A stretch of 64,000 nt of DNA from Mytilus californianus (GCF_021869535.1 NW_026262734.1:97469285-97533284); one strand, 5' to 3'; counted from the first letter of the stretch, positions 36,182-48,126 are shown. Numbers and translations: made by a program. Notes: a model not told the origin generated them from the sequence alone.

Positions 36182-38663
36182 ATGGACGGAGAGGAAAGGC
36201 AAACTTTCGGAAACGATATTTTACGACGTATCCGATCATTCGTATTTGGAAAGGTAAACATACTCTCAGTTTGTTTTATTTTAGATTAGCTTTGATTTTA
36301 AGCAAACTACATTTTCTCGGGAATAACTTAAAAGGATGTCTGTGTTGTTATTAATATGTAGGTAAACATTTGCTGAAAACAAAAATATCGTCTCGAAAAG
36401 TCTTATTGCATTACTTCATATTAATATCGAGTCTTATCGCTTCTTTTTTGACTTTTGAATACAGTGCAGGCTTAGCAAAAGTAGAGTTCTTTCGCACGTG
36501 TGGTGAAGTCATGCTTTATACATGTACATAAGAAACTATAACTTGTTGTTACTGAGTAAAATGCGACAGAATGTGATAAGGAGGTCAAATATCAACCTGT
36601 ATATCACTTCGTCAGAGCGAGGGTATAATTTTTAATTGCTATAGATCTCTATTGAATAGCTGCTTTATTTTTTTACTTCTACCGCTCTAAAACAAGTCGG
36701 TATATGATTGATTTGTACCCTGCTCTAACCATCATGGCTTGTTCTTTCAGAGAAAAGAAAATCACAGAAATGATAGTTTTACTATCCCTTGTGGAAACAT
36801 TAAATTGCTGACATTAACCGACACTAAAACAAAGTCAGCAAATCAAGGGGACAACAACCAACAACAGAAGAAAAACGAAGAAGAACAACAACAACTGAAT
36901 CAACAACATCATCAACAACAACAACAACAACAGAAGAAAGACGAAGAACAACAGCAACAACAACAACAAGAAGGTAATGAAACATTAATGATGCTTGTTG
37001 ACTAATGTCCAGTGGCCGATATTTCTTTTTCTTATACCTAATATAGTTATCAGGTAAAAGATTGTGGCACTGTATAAAATGTGTGAAAAAATGTCATAGA
37101 ATATGCAAGATAAAGAAACAAATTAAATATAAAAGTATAACAAAAATACCGAACTCCAAGGTAAATTCAAAAAGGAGAAGTCCATAAAACTTGACAAAAT
37201 CAAACGTTATCAACAATCGGAAAGCATGGAAAACAACTGTCATATTCCTGACTTTGTACAGGCATTTTACGAAGAAAGTATGGGTTTAACCCGGTTTAGT
37301 AGCTAGCTAAAACTCCCACGTATACACGTATTTGTTTGAACGAAACAATTGTTTCAGTATACATTGTTGAAATAGTTTAAAAATTCAACTATATTAAATA
37401 TATATGAAAATAAATCATAAAAAAGCAATGTCTAATGTACTATATTAACTCAACAGTGACAAAATTCAATTTGAGAAAATAAAAAATTAAGACATTCGCT
37501 TTTTATAAAAAGAACAAGCCAGTGTCATTACTAAGGCAAAAGAGAGGCGAAAGATGCCAAAGCAATAATCTCATTTGTCGAAAACGAACTATCAATGTCA
37601 TGGCAAGAAACGAAAAACGACTAAAAGACAAACAACAGTGTATACAAAACACAACATAAAAAAAAACTAAAGACTGAGGAACACGGACCCCATAAAAAAA
37701 CTAGGGATTATCCCATGTGCTCCGGAAGTGTAAGCAGAATCTGCTCCACATGCGACACCCGTCGTTTGATTATATAGGAAGCAACAACTGTATTGAAGCA
37801 AATAAAAATATCATTTTATTTACATTTTCCACAGTATTTACAATTAAAAAATAATCATCATACGTACACAAAAATTATTACTTATGTCCACGAGATTATG
37901 GTATAAAATTGAGAATGGAAATGGGGAATGTGTCAAAGAGACAACAACCCGACCATAGAACAGACAACAGCAGAAGGTCACCAACAGGTCTTCAATGCAG
38001 CGAGAAATTCCCGCACCCGGAGGCGTCCTTCAGCTGGCCCCTAAACAAATATATATACTAGTTCAGTGATAATGAACGCCATACTAAACTCCAAATTGTA
38101 CACAAGAAACTAAAATTAAAAATAATACAAGACTAACAAAGGCTAGAGGCTCCTGACTCGGGACAGGCGCAAAAATGCGGCGGGGTTAAACATGTTTATG
38201 AGATCTCAACCCTCCCCCTATACCTCTAGCCAATGTAGAAAAGTAAACGCATAACAATACGCACATTAAAATTCAGTTCAAGAGAAGTCCGAGTCTGATG
38301 TCAGAAGATGTAACCAAAGAAAATAAACAAAATGACAATAATACATAAATAACAACAGACTACTAGCAGTTAACTGACATGCCAGCTCCAGACTTCAATT
38401 AAACTGATTGAAAGATTATGTACTCTTTTTTTCCAGAAGGTAATGAGAAAAAAGGAAAAACAGAAGTTAAAGTTCCGTTCTCACTATTTGTAAAATGTGC
38501 CAAAAATTGTTTGTCTACAAAGCAGAGTCGCCAACAGCTATATAAGGAGAGCTACACATACTTTTGGCATTTCTTGTTTGGTAAAGCAGCGGCAAAGGCA
38601 CGCATGGCAGAGGAGGAAAACTATTACGAATTCTATGCTGATTTTGATGAAGAGTTTTATTAG
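36182..38663 (+). CDS. Array gene copy 5, uncharacterised Q/H-rich protein, intact
   Basis: The exons are 36182-36253, 36751-36973 and 38437-38663, giving 173 residues. Exon 1 has GEERQTF (E for K) and NDILRR. Exon 2 has 74 codons; the first acidic block reads KKNEEEQQQLNQQHHQQ, a local variation inside the Q/H tract that keeps frame. The exon 3 domain is complete, with YKESYTYFWHF. Intron 2 is the longest of copies 1-5 because a 509-bp repeat (R4) is inserted 25 bases before exon 3. The insertion spares the polypyrimidine tract, so splicing should survive. Only one unit of the 33-bp motif is present. Function unknown. Confidence 0.8.
37904..38412 (+). mobile_element. R4 element inserted in intron 2 of copy 5, with target-site duplication
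   Basis: 509 bp absent from the other copies. It is flanked by AGATTATGGTA (37893-37903) and AGATTATGTA (38413-38422), an imperfect 10-11-bp target duplication matching the single site in copies 1 and 4. It begins with GGAATGTGTCAAAGAGACAA and contains CCGCACCCGGAGGCG. No coding region. Fragments of the family occur at 7612, 46802 and on both sides of the LINE at 52407-54922. Confidence 0.75.
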
Positions 38664-38671
38664 CTTATTTG

Positions 38672-38682
<11 letters not shown>

Positions 38683-38769
<87 letters not shown>

Positions 38770-38788
38770 TGATGTGTGTGTGTGTGTG
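38683..38788. repeat. (GA)n-(GT)n microsatellite in the 3' UTR of copy 5
   Basis: The longest GA run in the window (about 38683-38766), then GT. ATTAAA is at 38858-38863. Confidence 0.95.
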
Positions 38789-39314
38789 AGCAGATGTTTT
38801 TTCTATTTTTCCTTTTTTTCTTGTTTGAATTTCTTTTTTCCCGTTTTTCTTGTTTTAATTAAATAATATTGATCACCCACTATGTAGTAGACTAAGTTGT
38901 TAATTCTAGATCCGATTCGTATGATTTTGTAAAATGAGCATGAGCTGTTACGGTACACGCGAAGGATTACGTCATTATGTTTGATATAGGCATTGGCAGA
39001 ATGGTCTGTTGGATAGCTACACATCTTTTGCCTTGAAATAGGTCTATGTGTTGCGCTCTCAGTATACGAAGCATCATATTTAATGCGCCTCTCCCCCTCC
39101 CAAAAAAAACAACAACAAAAAACCAAATGTTTCTTCGTATTTTTACATCTCCTTAGCAAACGGACTTTCTCCCCTTTTTTTGCATGGGATTAGATGTCAA
39201 TCGAAAGAAAAAAAAACCGGGGAACATGAGACAGCAAACCGACAATACAAAAATCCAAAAGACATCTACAGGCGTTCATGTGATTTTCAAAACTAATCAA
39301 TTTTCAAATAACTA

Positions 39315-39677
39315 CACCACTGTATCAGGTTAGGGGAGGGTATGGCGCCAGCAAACGTGTATTAACCCTGCCACATTCTGTTTGTACATGTCACAAGTCA
39401 GGAGCGTGTAACTCATTAGTTGTCATCTGTTGCTGTACATCATAATTGTTTTTCGTTTATTGTTTTGTACACAAACCAGGCTGTTAGTTTTATCGTTTGA
39501 ATTGTTTTACATTTGTCATTTGGGGACCTTTTATAGCTGACTATGCGGTATGGGTTTTGCTCATTGTTGAAGGCCGTAGGGTGACCTTAGTTGTTGACTT
39601 CTATATCATTTGGTCTCTGATGGAGAGTTGTATCATTGGCAATTATACCACATCTTCTTATTTTTATATTGTTTGAT
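39315..39677 (+). repeat. R1 repeat in the B-type flank of copy 5
   Basis: Begins ATCAGGTTAGGGGAGGG, ends CATCTTCTTATTTTTATA. Orthologous position to 18290-18655. Confidence 0.75.
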
Positions 39678-40169
39678 AAAAACTGTTCCAAAAGTATATA
39701 TGAAGGAAGTGACACGAGCATGGTGTATTAATATACAATTCTGACATCAATTGTGACATCATCAGCGTGTCAAATTGTTTTGGGTAAAACGGAAATTTAA
39801 AAAAAAAAGTAGTCACGGAATGAAAATTCTTTAGAGCTTCCGTACATCAAAACATTCTCCCTCATAAGGTTTGGATTGACTAGAATGCTGTTGTTCTATC
39901 TAACAGTTGTTTCCTTTTGTCAAAAATTCTAAAATTGATAAGAAGAAACTTGTAATTTGAAAATTGACTACAAATTTTGTGCTCTATATCTCCTCCGAGT
40001 CTGGAAATTCAATAAATATTATCAAAAATTTTCTTTTACTCCCAAGAACCCTTTATTACAAGAAAATGTCACGAAACAAAAAAACATGGATTCTTATGTC
40101 TTTCCATTTGCATTACATTATATTTACATTTTTTGATCTTCAAGGAATTCATAAATGTGACATCACCGA

Positions 40170-40346
40170 CAGGGGCGGATCCAGCCATTTTTAAAAAGGG
40201 ATGGGGGAGGGGGGGGGGGGGGGGGTACTAACCCAGGAGAAGGGGGAGGGGGGTTCCAACCATATGTCCCCATTCAAATGCATTGATCGTCCAAAAAAAA
40301 AGGGTGGTTCCAACCGCCGGAACCCCACCCCCTGGATCCGCCACTG
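40170..40346. mobile_element. 177-bp hAT-like MITE
   Basis: Ends CAGGGGCGGATCCAG and CTGGATCCGCCACTG are inverted repeats. The interior is G/C-homopolymer rich. The matching site after copy 3 (CATCACCGAATTGG, near 18904) is empty. No clean 8-bp target duplication remains. The same ends bound a larger element at 50772-52194. Confidence 0.8.
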
Positions 40347-40421
40347 ACCAAATTTGTACTTTCATGAGCAACACGACGGTTGCCACATTTAAAGCAGGGA
40401 ATGCTTACCTTTTCGGAGCAC

Positions 40422-40478
40422 CAATCTAATTAAAATATAAAACTCTGAAAATCAGAGTTCTATATTTTAATTAGATTG
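40422..40478. mobile_element. 57-bp palindromic insertion with 9-bp target duplication
   Basis: Arms of 27 bp (CAATCTAATTAAAATATAAA... and its complement, one mismatch) around a 3-base loop. The flanks TCGGAGCAC (40413-40421 and 40479-40487) are direct repeats. The corresponding place after copy 3 (near 18977) has a single TCAAAGCAC and no hairpin. Confidence 0.85.
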
Positions 40479-40960
40479 TCGGAGCACGTGAGATCAACCA
40501 CGTTTTTTTTGTGGGGTTCGTGTCGCTCAATCTTGGGTTTTCTAGTATGTAAATGTAGTGTTTTGTAGACCCAAACCCTATATCGTCCGAATTAAGAAAG
40601 AAGTAACGAATAAATTTAAAAGAAACCATCAAAGTTTTTATTTCCAGAGGATTGGTATTTTGAACGTGTGTTTAATGCAACGTATTTCTTTGAATAAAAC
40701 AAACCACTGTGTCCATTTTTAAGATTTGATAGAAATGGTATCGATTGTCGAGGATTGTATTCGTTAGAATAAAATCTGATTAAAATACATTCTCCAGGGT
40801 ACTGTCGTGTCAATCTCTGGCGCAGATATTCATGAGCCTGTTTCCTGTTCTGTTTCACTCTCTGTCTTCACCCTATAATAATGTAACTGAAACCCAAAAT
40901 AATAATACGAAAACGAAAAAAAAAAATTTATAAAACTAATAAAAACTTATGACAAAAATA

Positions 40961-42054
40961 TATACTATACTTGTATCACAAACTACAATTGCTTTTGTTT
41001 TGTGTGATTTTTTTGGGGAAATTAGGGTCGAACCTGGATTAAAAAGACATAGTGTGAACTGGGTATACCTTTATACTCAAAAACAATCAAACAAAACAAA
41101 CGCACAAAGGCTAACTTGTTGTTTGTGATACTGCGAAGCACTTTGTATCTCTCTTTTTAGAAAGGTTCAAGTTATTAATAGTAAATGTACTATTATCAGC
41201 ATGCGACTTTTTATAGACCAATAAATGATCAATAAATCTCTCAAATGTGCTGATAAAATTGCACGTTAATTGGAGAATACAATACTGCAATACTGGTCTA
41301 GGACATTAGACTGATCAGTTTTGATTTTCATTATGTAAGAGCTTTGAAATGTATAGTAATGTCACTGACGGAATCGCAGATAGCATCGAAAAATATTATC
41401 GAATTGTTAGAGTAATAATTTTACACTTTCTAATTAAGAATCATATCGCTGCATCTGAATTACAATTAAACGAGGGACACGTCTTGTTATAGAAGTATTT
41501 CTTTTTGTTCTTCTCTTACAACCCTTTTTAAGTATCGAGGCCAAAATCCTTTGTTTGCTTCTATCATTGGCTTATGATATTTGGCATGAACATGTATAAC
41601 CATGAGGCGACGTGACTTATATTATCATGACTTCAATGTTACCTTGGAAAAAATGATCGATTTTTGGGACATTTTCGTGTTCTGAATTTTATATCCATGA
41701 AATATGCTTTTGATATTTGAAGCATCGATGCCGCACCTCAAGTACCATTGAAGATTACCTCTGACCTTCAAGATCAACATGATCAAATATTTATTTTTGA
41801 TATATCCATTCATTAATCATGCATGTTCTTGCATGCCATGGCAAGAGTTTTGAAAATGCTATTTTGCATAATGGATTAATAGTACGTTGCAGAATTTGAA
41901 GAAATATTTCAGGTGCTTGAAGTGTGTACTCTTCAATTTCAGCTTTAAATCATATTTATTCTTGAGATAACGTCGCTTATGTGTACGACTTCTGTTTCTC
42001 TCCCTCGTTCGTGTGTTTATTGAAACTCTTATGCAGTCCATCCTATTATAGACT
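40961..42054. other. AT-rich spacer
   Basis: No repeat family, RNA gene or coding region that I can support. Confidence 0.4.
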
Positions 42055-42197
42055 ATTCGTTACGCAGTGAGTTAGTGACCTAATACGATATATACGGGGC
42101 CAGTAGATTTAATATTGGGTAAGAGCGAAGCTCGAATCCCATATGGAATTTACTGACCCTATATCGTATAAGGTCACTAGCTGACTGTGTAACGAAT
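42055..42197. repeat. 143-bp foldback element
   Basis: The left arm ATTCGTTACGCAGTGAGTTA and the right arm, ending with GACTGTGTAACGAAT, are complementary over about 47 bp with a few mismatches. The centre carries GAAGCTCGAATCCC. Likely a foldback MITE. Confidence 0.8.
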
Positions 42198-43802
42198 TTA
42201 TCTTACCAACTATCTTAACATTCGGAATTCAGAGTAGTGGCCGAATGAAGTTATCAAATCTTCGATATTAAAAACCTACTTTCATTGACCAACAATACCA
42301 ATTTGTTAGCCTTTAACGTGTTTTATGCATTTATTTTCAATCGTTTATCATCAAATTCTTCATCTGTCTGGGCGAAACAATTCAGATTTTTCATCAACGT
42401 CATGTTGTTTTTATAAAGGGACGTAACACTGCTACTAACTGTGTTTTAAAATATAACACGTCCACTAACCCAATATCAAATATACAGTTTCTCCACGTGT
42501 TCGCTTTAACCAATAAAATTTCTAGACATGTATAGGATGAAATATAAAAAAGATATATTCATAGATCATATTGTGCGACAATATCTAACACCGTTGAGCC
42601 CTACAAGAAAACGCCATTCCTCGAAGTACAGTAAATTGACAACAACATGTCTATAGACAAATATTCTGATGTGATCGATATCTGTATATTCCTTTTTTTT
42701 TACAAAAATATTGTCGGGTTAATTGTTGAAGTATTTATTTTTGGAGCCTTTAAAACGAATAACAGCAAGCATGCTGCCATGTGAGTGTAGTCATACACAT
42801 ATTAATTCCATTCCGTTGCGTATTTTTATACTTTGTAGCTTACTACTGATAAAAACAATTAGCTCGTTATCAAGTAAACAGAGAGGTTACATATACCAGA
42901 TCAATAATAATAGAATCAGAAATAAAGGAGACGATTTAAAGGAAAATACTTTGTAATCTATACTTTCAATTACATTGTTGCTCTTTACATAATCGTCGAA
43001 TCTGTTACCTTTGGAAAGTGTAGATATCTAAGATGATAAGGATTGGTGACTAACGTTCAGCAGCCACTATTACACGCATATCCTGGACGATGATATATTA
43101 TAGATGTAATATAGATCAACTCCAAACTAACACCACAAGTTGATACTTTAAGTCGAGGATTAGCAGACCATTTTTAAGTATCAAGGAAACAGTTCATAAG
43201 AAGAAATTTAACCCTAATCTGGCATATTCCATCTCCTGCTCTAATTAATTATATAAAATAAGGAGATGTGATATGACTGGCAATGAGGAGTCTACATGTA
43301 TCAACCAGAGTACAAATGATGTGGGTGTAAGAAAATTTAGCGGGTCTTCAATAATTAGCAAAACTTTGTTATTTAAACATGTGAACGAGGTTGTAAAGTT
43401 ACACAGGGAGAAACGACAAGTACTTGCACTTAGCTGTGAATAAAAGAAATTATACGTCACAAGACAGCAAACCAACACATAAAAAACCGAAAGATTATCT
43501 AGAGGTCTACATACGGTTTCAACGAAGAGGCAGGTGACTATGCAATATATCAATTTATATAAATCGCCTCTATTGTAGAAAATTCATATAATACTAACCT
43601 AGACCAACACAGATCTGCCAGAAACACATGAAACACTAAATTCGTTTAAGAATTAAACATGTCACATGCATATATCTTTTGTTTATATGGTAAGATCAGT
43701 ACTTGTCTGTATGGAGATCCATTGGTTATCAGTGTCTTAATTGTTTCCTTACATGGTTGAATTGTGGTCTCACAGGCGTTGATTATATTGAGTTCAAGTC
43801 AT
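42198..43802. other. Upstream flank of copy 6
   Basis: Mostly AT-rich sequence unlike the flanks of copies 1-5. A reversed R1-like fragment starts at 43258 (AATAAGGAGATGTGATATGA) and blocks such as GACAGCAAACCAACACATAA link it to the other flanks. No gene is seen. Confidence 0.5.
43258..43520 (-). repeat. R1-like repeat, reversed and decayed
   Basis: Begins with the reverse tail of R1 and continues into GACAGCAAACC and TCTAGAGGTC, as in the upstream flanks of other copies. Confidence 0.5.
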
Positions 43803-43972
43803 GCGCAATGTATACTGAAAGACGTCCATTATCTTACGACGTCACTATGTATACTATAGTAACGTTGTAGTTATCAGAGTTGAGAACAAACGTCCGTATA
43901 CAACGTACAGTTTTGGTTCTAAGTGAAGATTAACTGCCTTGGTTTGGTTTGCTTTAGAGCGGTCAATTCAAC
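43803..43972 (+). promoter_or_regulatory. Promoter and non-coding exon of copy 6
   Basis: Diverged version of the block: ATGCGCAATG (one half of the palindrome changed), TACGACGTCAC, ATACTATAGTAACG and ACAGTTTTGG (A at 43909). The exon has CTTGGTTTGGTTTGCTTT and donor GTAAGTATA at 43973. These motifs persist although the surrounding sequence has changed, which suggests functional constraint. Confidence 0.6.
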
Positions 43973-44476
43973 GTAAGTATACATGCAGTAACGATCTTTA
44001 TAAATCAAAAATGTCTTCTATTTGTATCGTGCAAGAAGGGTGTTGGAAGCTATCATTTAAGGTGGCCCCATCTGTGTAGAAACGAATGATGGGGTTCCGG
44101 TTAAGAGCTCTCCTTCTGTTATCTAAACGGTGGTTAAGGATTCCTGCAAATCGGCAAAAAAAAAAAAAAAAAAAACAACATGCAAATACCATATTCCTCT
44201 TGTACGACCTGTCCTTTAAGGAATGTTATTTCCGAGATGTCGCATTGCGTCTCTGGTCTGAGATACAAGTGAAAATATCGAAGAAATAAAGAAAAATAAC
44301 AAAGTCTTCGAAATGAATCGAAATATGGCTTGAAAAAATAGAATACTAGTATAAAGGGGCGTTTCTTTCTAGCAGAATTGTTTACGATCTACGCAATGAT
44401 TATATAAAATTTATACAGTTTACTAATTAAAGCATTCTTTTTTTTTTATTTGCAGAAATATAATTGAAATATAGAA

Positions 44477-46452
44477 ATGGACGGAGAGAAAAGACAGACT
44501 TTCGGAAACGATGTTGTACGACGTATCCGATCATTCATGTTTGGAAAGGTAAAATTATCCATAATATGTGCTCACGTAAAAAAATACTACATATCATTGG
44601 TATACATTAGTGTAAAATTATATTAACTTGTAAGGTAATCTGTAGAAACATATTTGCAGAAAACGACTTTTCTTCGAGTAAGATAAACAATTCACGACAT
44701 ATTCAGATTAATTACGAAGGTATTCAGCTTTTAAAAGTGGTGGAAGGACTTTTAACGGGACGTCGGGATTGGGCCTTAATTTTGCGGAATGTGGGATTTA
44801 CGCTTGTCGGGACATGGGAATTCATAATAATTTTTCGGGAAAGAGTGTTTTTTTTTTCGGGAATTCGGGACGACATAACCCATTTTGTTGTTCCGTAGTT
44901 AAAAAATTACTTTAAAACAAAATAAAAAGCACAATGATTTACAGTTAATGAAAAAAAAAAATGGGACAAATATTTATTATATGTGAACCATATTTTAAAG
45001 ATAAATGTTTTTGACAAACATAGCGTAGATTAAGGACGGAACTAAATGGTATGATACAACTCGAAAACGCTTGGTGTCATGTATCAAACATCGGTGGCTA
45101 ATAGTTAGACAAAAATGTGATACGGACGGACAGACAAAGGTAAACCACCTCTTTAGAGCGGGGATGTAATTATTCAATATAGAACATATGTTCACATTTT
45201 TTTTTTAATGAAACTTTATACTTTTTTTCTTCGGCTCTGTTGAAAACTAGTAAGCATTTGAAATAATTTGCACGTTTCACTAACCATCGTGATTCTTTCT
45301 TTCAGAGAAAAGAAACACACAGTAATAATAATCATGCTTTTGGGCGCAGTAAATTACTGAGGTTAACATACACTCAAACAAAGTCAACAAATCATGAGGA
45401 CAACAACCAACAACAGAAGAAAGACGAAGAAGAAGAACAACAACAACAACAAAAACGACAACAACATAAACAACACCAACATCAACAACAACAACAACAG
45501 AAGAAAGACGAAGAACAGCATCAACAACAACAACAAGGTAATGAAACATCGATTGATGTTGTCGACTGATGTCCAGTGGCCGACATTTCATACCTGATAC
45601 CTAATATAAGTTATGATGTAAAGGTTTGTGGCATTGCATACAAAGTATGATAAAAAAATGTCATATTATATTCAAGATAAGAAAACGAACTAGAGTAAAC
45701 TTGTATGTAAATACAAAATATTGTCATGTTTGAAGGCAACAATTGTTTCAGTATAAATTGTAGAAATAGTTTGAAAATTCAAATTGATTACATATATGAA
45801 AACACCTCATAAAGATTTCGAATGTTTAATATCGATAATGAATAAAACCCTGTTCAGTAAAGCTTTTTCATGGGACGCTTGAGCTCTATTTACTCTACAG
45901 TCACACAATGTATTTAAAGACAAACAACGGAATACAAAACACAACATAGAAAACTAATGAATGAGCAACACGAACCCCACCAAAAACTGGTGATGACCTC
46001 AAGTGCTCCGGAAGGATAAGCAGAAGGGTAAGCAGAATCTGCTCCAAATGCGGCACCCGTCGTTTAATTATATAGGAAGCAACAACCGTATTGTAGTGAA
46101 TAAAATCATCAGAAGTTTATACAGTTTGTTTTTCCACAATCTTTACAATTGAAAACTAATCATCGTACATGTCCATACACAAAAATGATTGTTTATATCC
46201 ATGAGACTATATATACTCTTTTTTTCAGAAAACAATGAGAAAGAAGCAAAAACAGAAGCAAAAATCCCATTCTTACTATTTGTAAAATGTGCCAAAAATT
46301 GTTTGTCTTCAAAGCAGAGTCGTCAGCAGCTTTATCGGGAGGGCTACACATACTTTTGGAATTTCTTGTTTGGTAACGCTGCTGCCAAGGCGCGAATGGC
46401 CGAGGAGGAATATTACTATGAATTCTACGCTGATTTTGAGGAAGAATTTTAA
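44477..46452 (+). CDS. Array gene copy 6, diverged, intact
   Basis: The exons are 44477-44548, 45306-45537 and 46229-46452, giving 175 residues. Exon 1 has NDVVRRIRSFMFGK. Exon 2 begins RKETHSNNNHAFGRSKLL, very different from copies 1-5 and without their IPCGN cysteine, but it keeps the TKS, NNQQQKKDEE and Q/H-rich order. In exon 3 the run AAAKARMA is encoded with six third-position changes relative to copy 2 and no amino-acid change, clear evidence of purifying selection. The tail is YYYEFYADFEEEF, one residue shorter (no final Tyr). Intron 2 is 691 bases with a reduced R5 and no minisatellite. Function unknown. Confidence 0.8.
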
Positions 46453-46479
46453 TAACTCATTTGTATATGTGTGTTGGTA

Positions 46480-46485
46480 TGTGAT

Positions 46486-46517
<32 letters not shown>

Positions 46518-46538
46518 TGATGTGTGTGTGCGTGTGTG
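46480..46538. repeat. (GA)n-(GT)n microsatellite in the 3' UTR of copy 6
   Basis: A short interrupted GA run and GT run after the stop. ATTAAA is at 46573-46578. Confidence 0.85.
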
Positions 46539-46679
46539 AGCAGATGTTAGTTTTTCTTTTTTCTTTTTTTGAATTAAATAATATTGGTCACCCACAAATG
46601 TATCAGTTGTTTATTCAAGACACAATCCGTATGATTAGATAAAATGATCTGGTAGGGTACACGCCAAGGATAACTGCAT

Positions 46680-47010
46680 TATGGTTGATGATGTAGACAT
46701 TGACAAAATTGTATATTGGATAGCAACACACCTTTTCCCTGGAAATAAGTCACTTATTGTTCCATCAAATCGTGGTTGCAATGGTTCTCCAGCAGGAATA
46801 GTGTAAATAAAATTGAAAATGGAAATGGGGAATGTGTCAAAGAGACAACAACCCGACCAAAGAGCAGAAAACACTACACTCTTAGCTAGGAAACGAGGCA
46901 TCGTATTTAATGTCTCTTTCTGCCAGCCAAACTGACTTCGCCCCATTTTTAGCATGGATTAAGCTGTCAATAGATAGAAAAAGACGGGTAATCATGAGAC
47001 TGCAGAACGA
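46680..47010 (+). other. B-type downstream flank of copy 6, interrupted
   Basis: GTAGACATTGACAAAATTG and the GGATAGCAACACACCTTTTC block match the B-type flank. An R4 fragment (46802-46868) interrupts it. Confidence 0.6.
46802..46868 (+). repeat. R4 repeat fragment
   Basis: Has GGAATGTGTCAAAGAGACAA and the following CCCGACCAAAGAGCAG; truncated on the right. Confidence 0.75.
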
Positions 47011-47129
47011 CAACACAAAAATCGAAAAGACATCTAGTCAGAGGTCAACATGTCAATTTCATCACTTATCTATTTCTTTCAAATAACCGAAATATAAAAT
47101 GCCTATATGTCAAAAAAAAAAGAAAGGTA

Positions 47130-47330
47130 AATAACAAAAATACCGAACTCTAATGAAAATTCAAAACGAAAATCCATTATCAAATGTCAAAATCAAAAGC
47201 TCAAACACATCAAACGAATGAAAAACAACTGTCATATTCCTGACTTGGTACAAGCATTTCCTTATGTAGAAAATGCTAGATTAATCCTGGTTTTATAGTT
47301 AGCTAACTCTCTCACTTGTATGACAACAAG
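47130..47330 (+). repeat. R3 repeat
   Basis: Has ATATTCCTGACTTGGTAC and TCAAAAGCTCAAACACATCA; matches 22125-22330. Confidence 0.7.
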
Positions 47331-48126
47331 TTGACACGAGCGTGGTGTATTGATCGAGATCTGATTACATCAGTGTGTCAAACATTTTCGGTAAAGCGAG
47401 AATTTAAAAAAAAAAAACGTAGTCACGGAATCAAAATTCAGTACAGCTTCCGTTCATCAAAACATTCGCCTTCCATAAGGTTTGGATTTATTCGAACACA
47501 GTTGTCTTATCTTTTCAAAAATTCTTAAATTGAAAAAGTAATTCGATAATTTTGAATTTGACTATTAATGTTATGCCCTAAATCGCCTCCGAGTTTAAAA
47601 ATTCAACAGATATTATCAAAAATTTTCTTTTACTACCAAAGATCCTTTATTACAAGAAAGTATTATGAAACAACAAATAAGGGAACAAAGAGGTAGGGCC
47701 AATTTCCCCTGATTTTTTTTCACAGCAGGGCCAATTTCTAAAAGTGCTGAAAGAATAAAATTTACGATAAAAACAAGAAATAAAAATGTTTTTTTATCAA
47801 TATCTCGATTTTTATATATTATGATATGTCTGAAAAATAGTTAATTCAACCCCCCCAAAAAGATGAAAGTCAAATATGCGGAATTTACCGTGTTTTTAGG
47901 TGGGAAAAACAGGTAAACCCCCGAGAAGGACATTTCAAACCAAAACAAAGTTATGTTTTTTGTTGTTGTTGTAATTCATACAACTTTTTTCCACAAAAAT
48001 GAAATTGGTTTAGTGTGTCCTTATTATCTAAAAAAACTACTTTTTTAATAAAAAAATAGAACATCACTTAATTGTACCTACAGTATATAGCTGCTTATGC
48101 TGCTTAATAATAGATGTGTCTCCAAG

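Larger units (their letters stand above)
38990..40960 (+). other. B-type downstream flank of copy 5
   Basis: Parallels 17990-19460 and includes an R1 copy (39315-39677). It differs by a MITE at 40170 and a hairpin insertion at 40422, both absent after copy 3. No gene is seen. Confidence 0.65.

Noticed and set aside
38418-38663. Exon 3 as a stand-alone single-exon gene starting at an upstream ATG
   Set aside because: The upstream ATG lies in intron sequence before the polypyrimidine tract, and the start position differs or is absent between copies, while the acceptor and phase are constant.
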